A DNA stretch of 5,853 nucleotides from positions 1 through 5,853 of the forward strand of contig JAGWOU010000142.1 of the NCBI GenBank assembly GCA_028870815.1, read 5' to 3'. Below the pieces are notes generated by a model. That model was not told the DNA's origin. It saw only the letters and a list, made by a program, of their open reading frames with translations, and searched no databases. The DNA is from Rhodospirillales bacterium. GTDB taxonomy: Bacteria > Pseudomonadota > Alphaproteobacteria > Acetobacterales > Acetobacteraceae. Shown in pieces: positions 5,791 to 5,853 of this stretch (position 1 is the first letter of the stretch; each line of letters starts with the position of its first letter). A program made the position numbers and the translations under genes.

Positions 5791-5853
5791 TTAGGTCAGC
5801 ACCGGCTCCAGATCCACGCCCACATGCAGGGAGTGACGACCGCCGCCCAGGAT
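5791..5853 (-). CDS. C-terminal end of an unidentified protein (20 codons plus stop; runs off the right edge)
   Basis: On the minus strand the frame is open from the window edge to TAA at 5793-5791 and reads ILGGGRHSLHVGVDLEPVLT. Sixteen of 20 codons end in G or C, in line with the neighbouring genes, and the stop is 4 bases from the convergent small gene, a natural gene-end arrangement. The fragment is too short for me to name a family. The strand matches rarA, but the small gene on the opposite strand lies between them, so it is unlikely to share a simple transcript with rarA. The opposite strand also has an open frame from an ATG at 5824 to the edge, which is less convincing. Confidence 0.5.
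   Translation of the reverse strand: MLGGGRHSLHVGVDLEPVLT

Noticed and set aside
1..5853. Search for mobile elements, CRISPR repeats, tRNA/rRNA genes, toxin-antitoxin or defence genes
   Set aside because: No transposase, integrase, terminal inverted repeats, regularly spaced repeats, tRNA-like cloverleaf or defence domain was seen; every long coding frame is explained by housekeeping genes.

Overview
The window looks like ordinary chromosomal DNA from an alphaproteobacterium, plausibly a Rhodospirillales/Acetobacteraceae-type organism. The reasons are high GC coding sequence (roughly 60% by eye), strong G/C bias at third codon positions, and a RarA with a Pro/Ala-rich N-terminal leader next to an RluA-family synthase, an arrangement I associate with alphaproteobacteria. 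The taxonomic call is inference; there is no rRNA gene or other firm marker here.

Layout from right to left, because nearly everything is on the minus strand. At the right edge (5791-5853) lie the last 20 codons of an unidentified minus-strand gene. Facing it, with only 4 bases between the stops, is a small plus-strand gene (5553-5786) for a 77-residue membrane protein of unknown function. A 91-base divergent region (5462-5552) separates it from rarA (5461-4139), which encodes the replication-fork AAA+ ATPase RarA/MgsA. rarA overlaps by ATGA the gene for an S4-domain RluA-family 23S rRNA pseudouridine synthase, RluC-like (4142-3171). A 104-base AT-rich gap (38% GC) follows and may carry its own promoter. 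Then come tamA (3066-1246), an Omp85-family outer-membrane barrel with a signal peptide and POTRA domains, and tamB (from 1242), whose first 414 codons run off the left edge.

Two functional units are visible. rarA-rluC is a translationally coupled housekeeping pair for replication-fork maintenance and ribosome modification. tamA-tamB encodes the translocation and assembly module: TamA in the outer membrane and TamB anchored in the inner membrane and spanning the periplasm, together supporting outer-membrane protein insertion and/or lipid transport. The gap between the pairs has no visible terminator, so one long transcript is possible.

I found no mobile element, CRISPR array, RNA gene, phage gene or defence system. 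The less explained parts are the small membrane protein, the divergent region with possible leaderless starts and two inverted repeats, and the unidentified gene end at the right edge. I do not see evidence for a novel multi-gene system.
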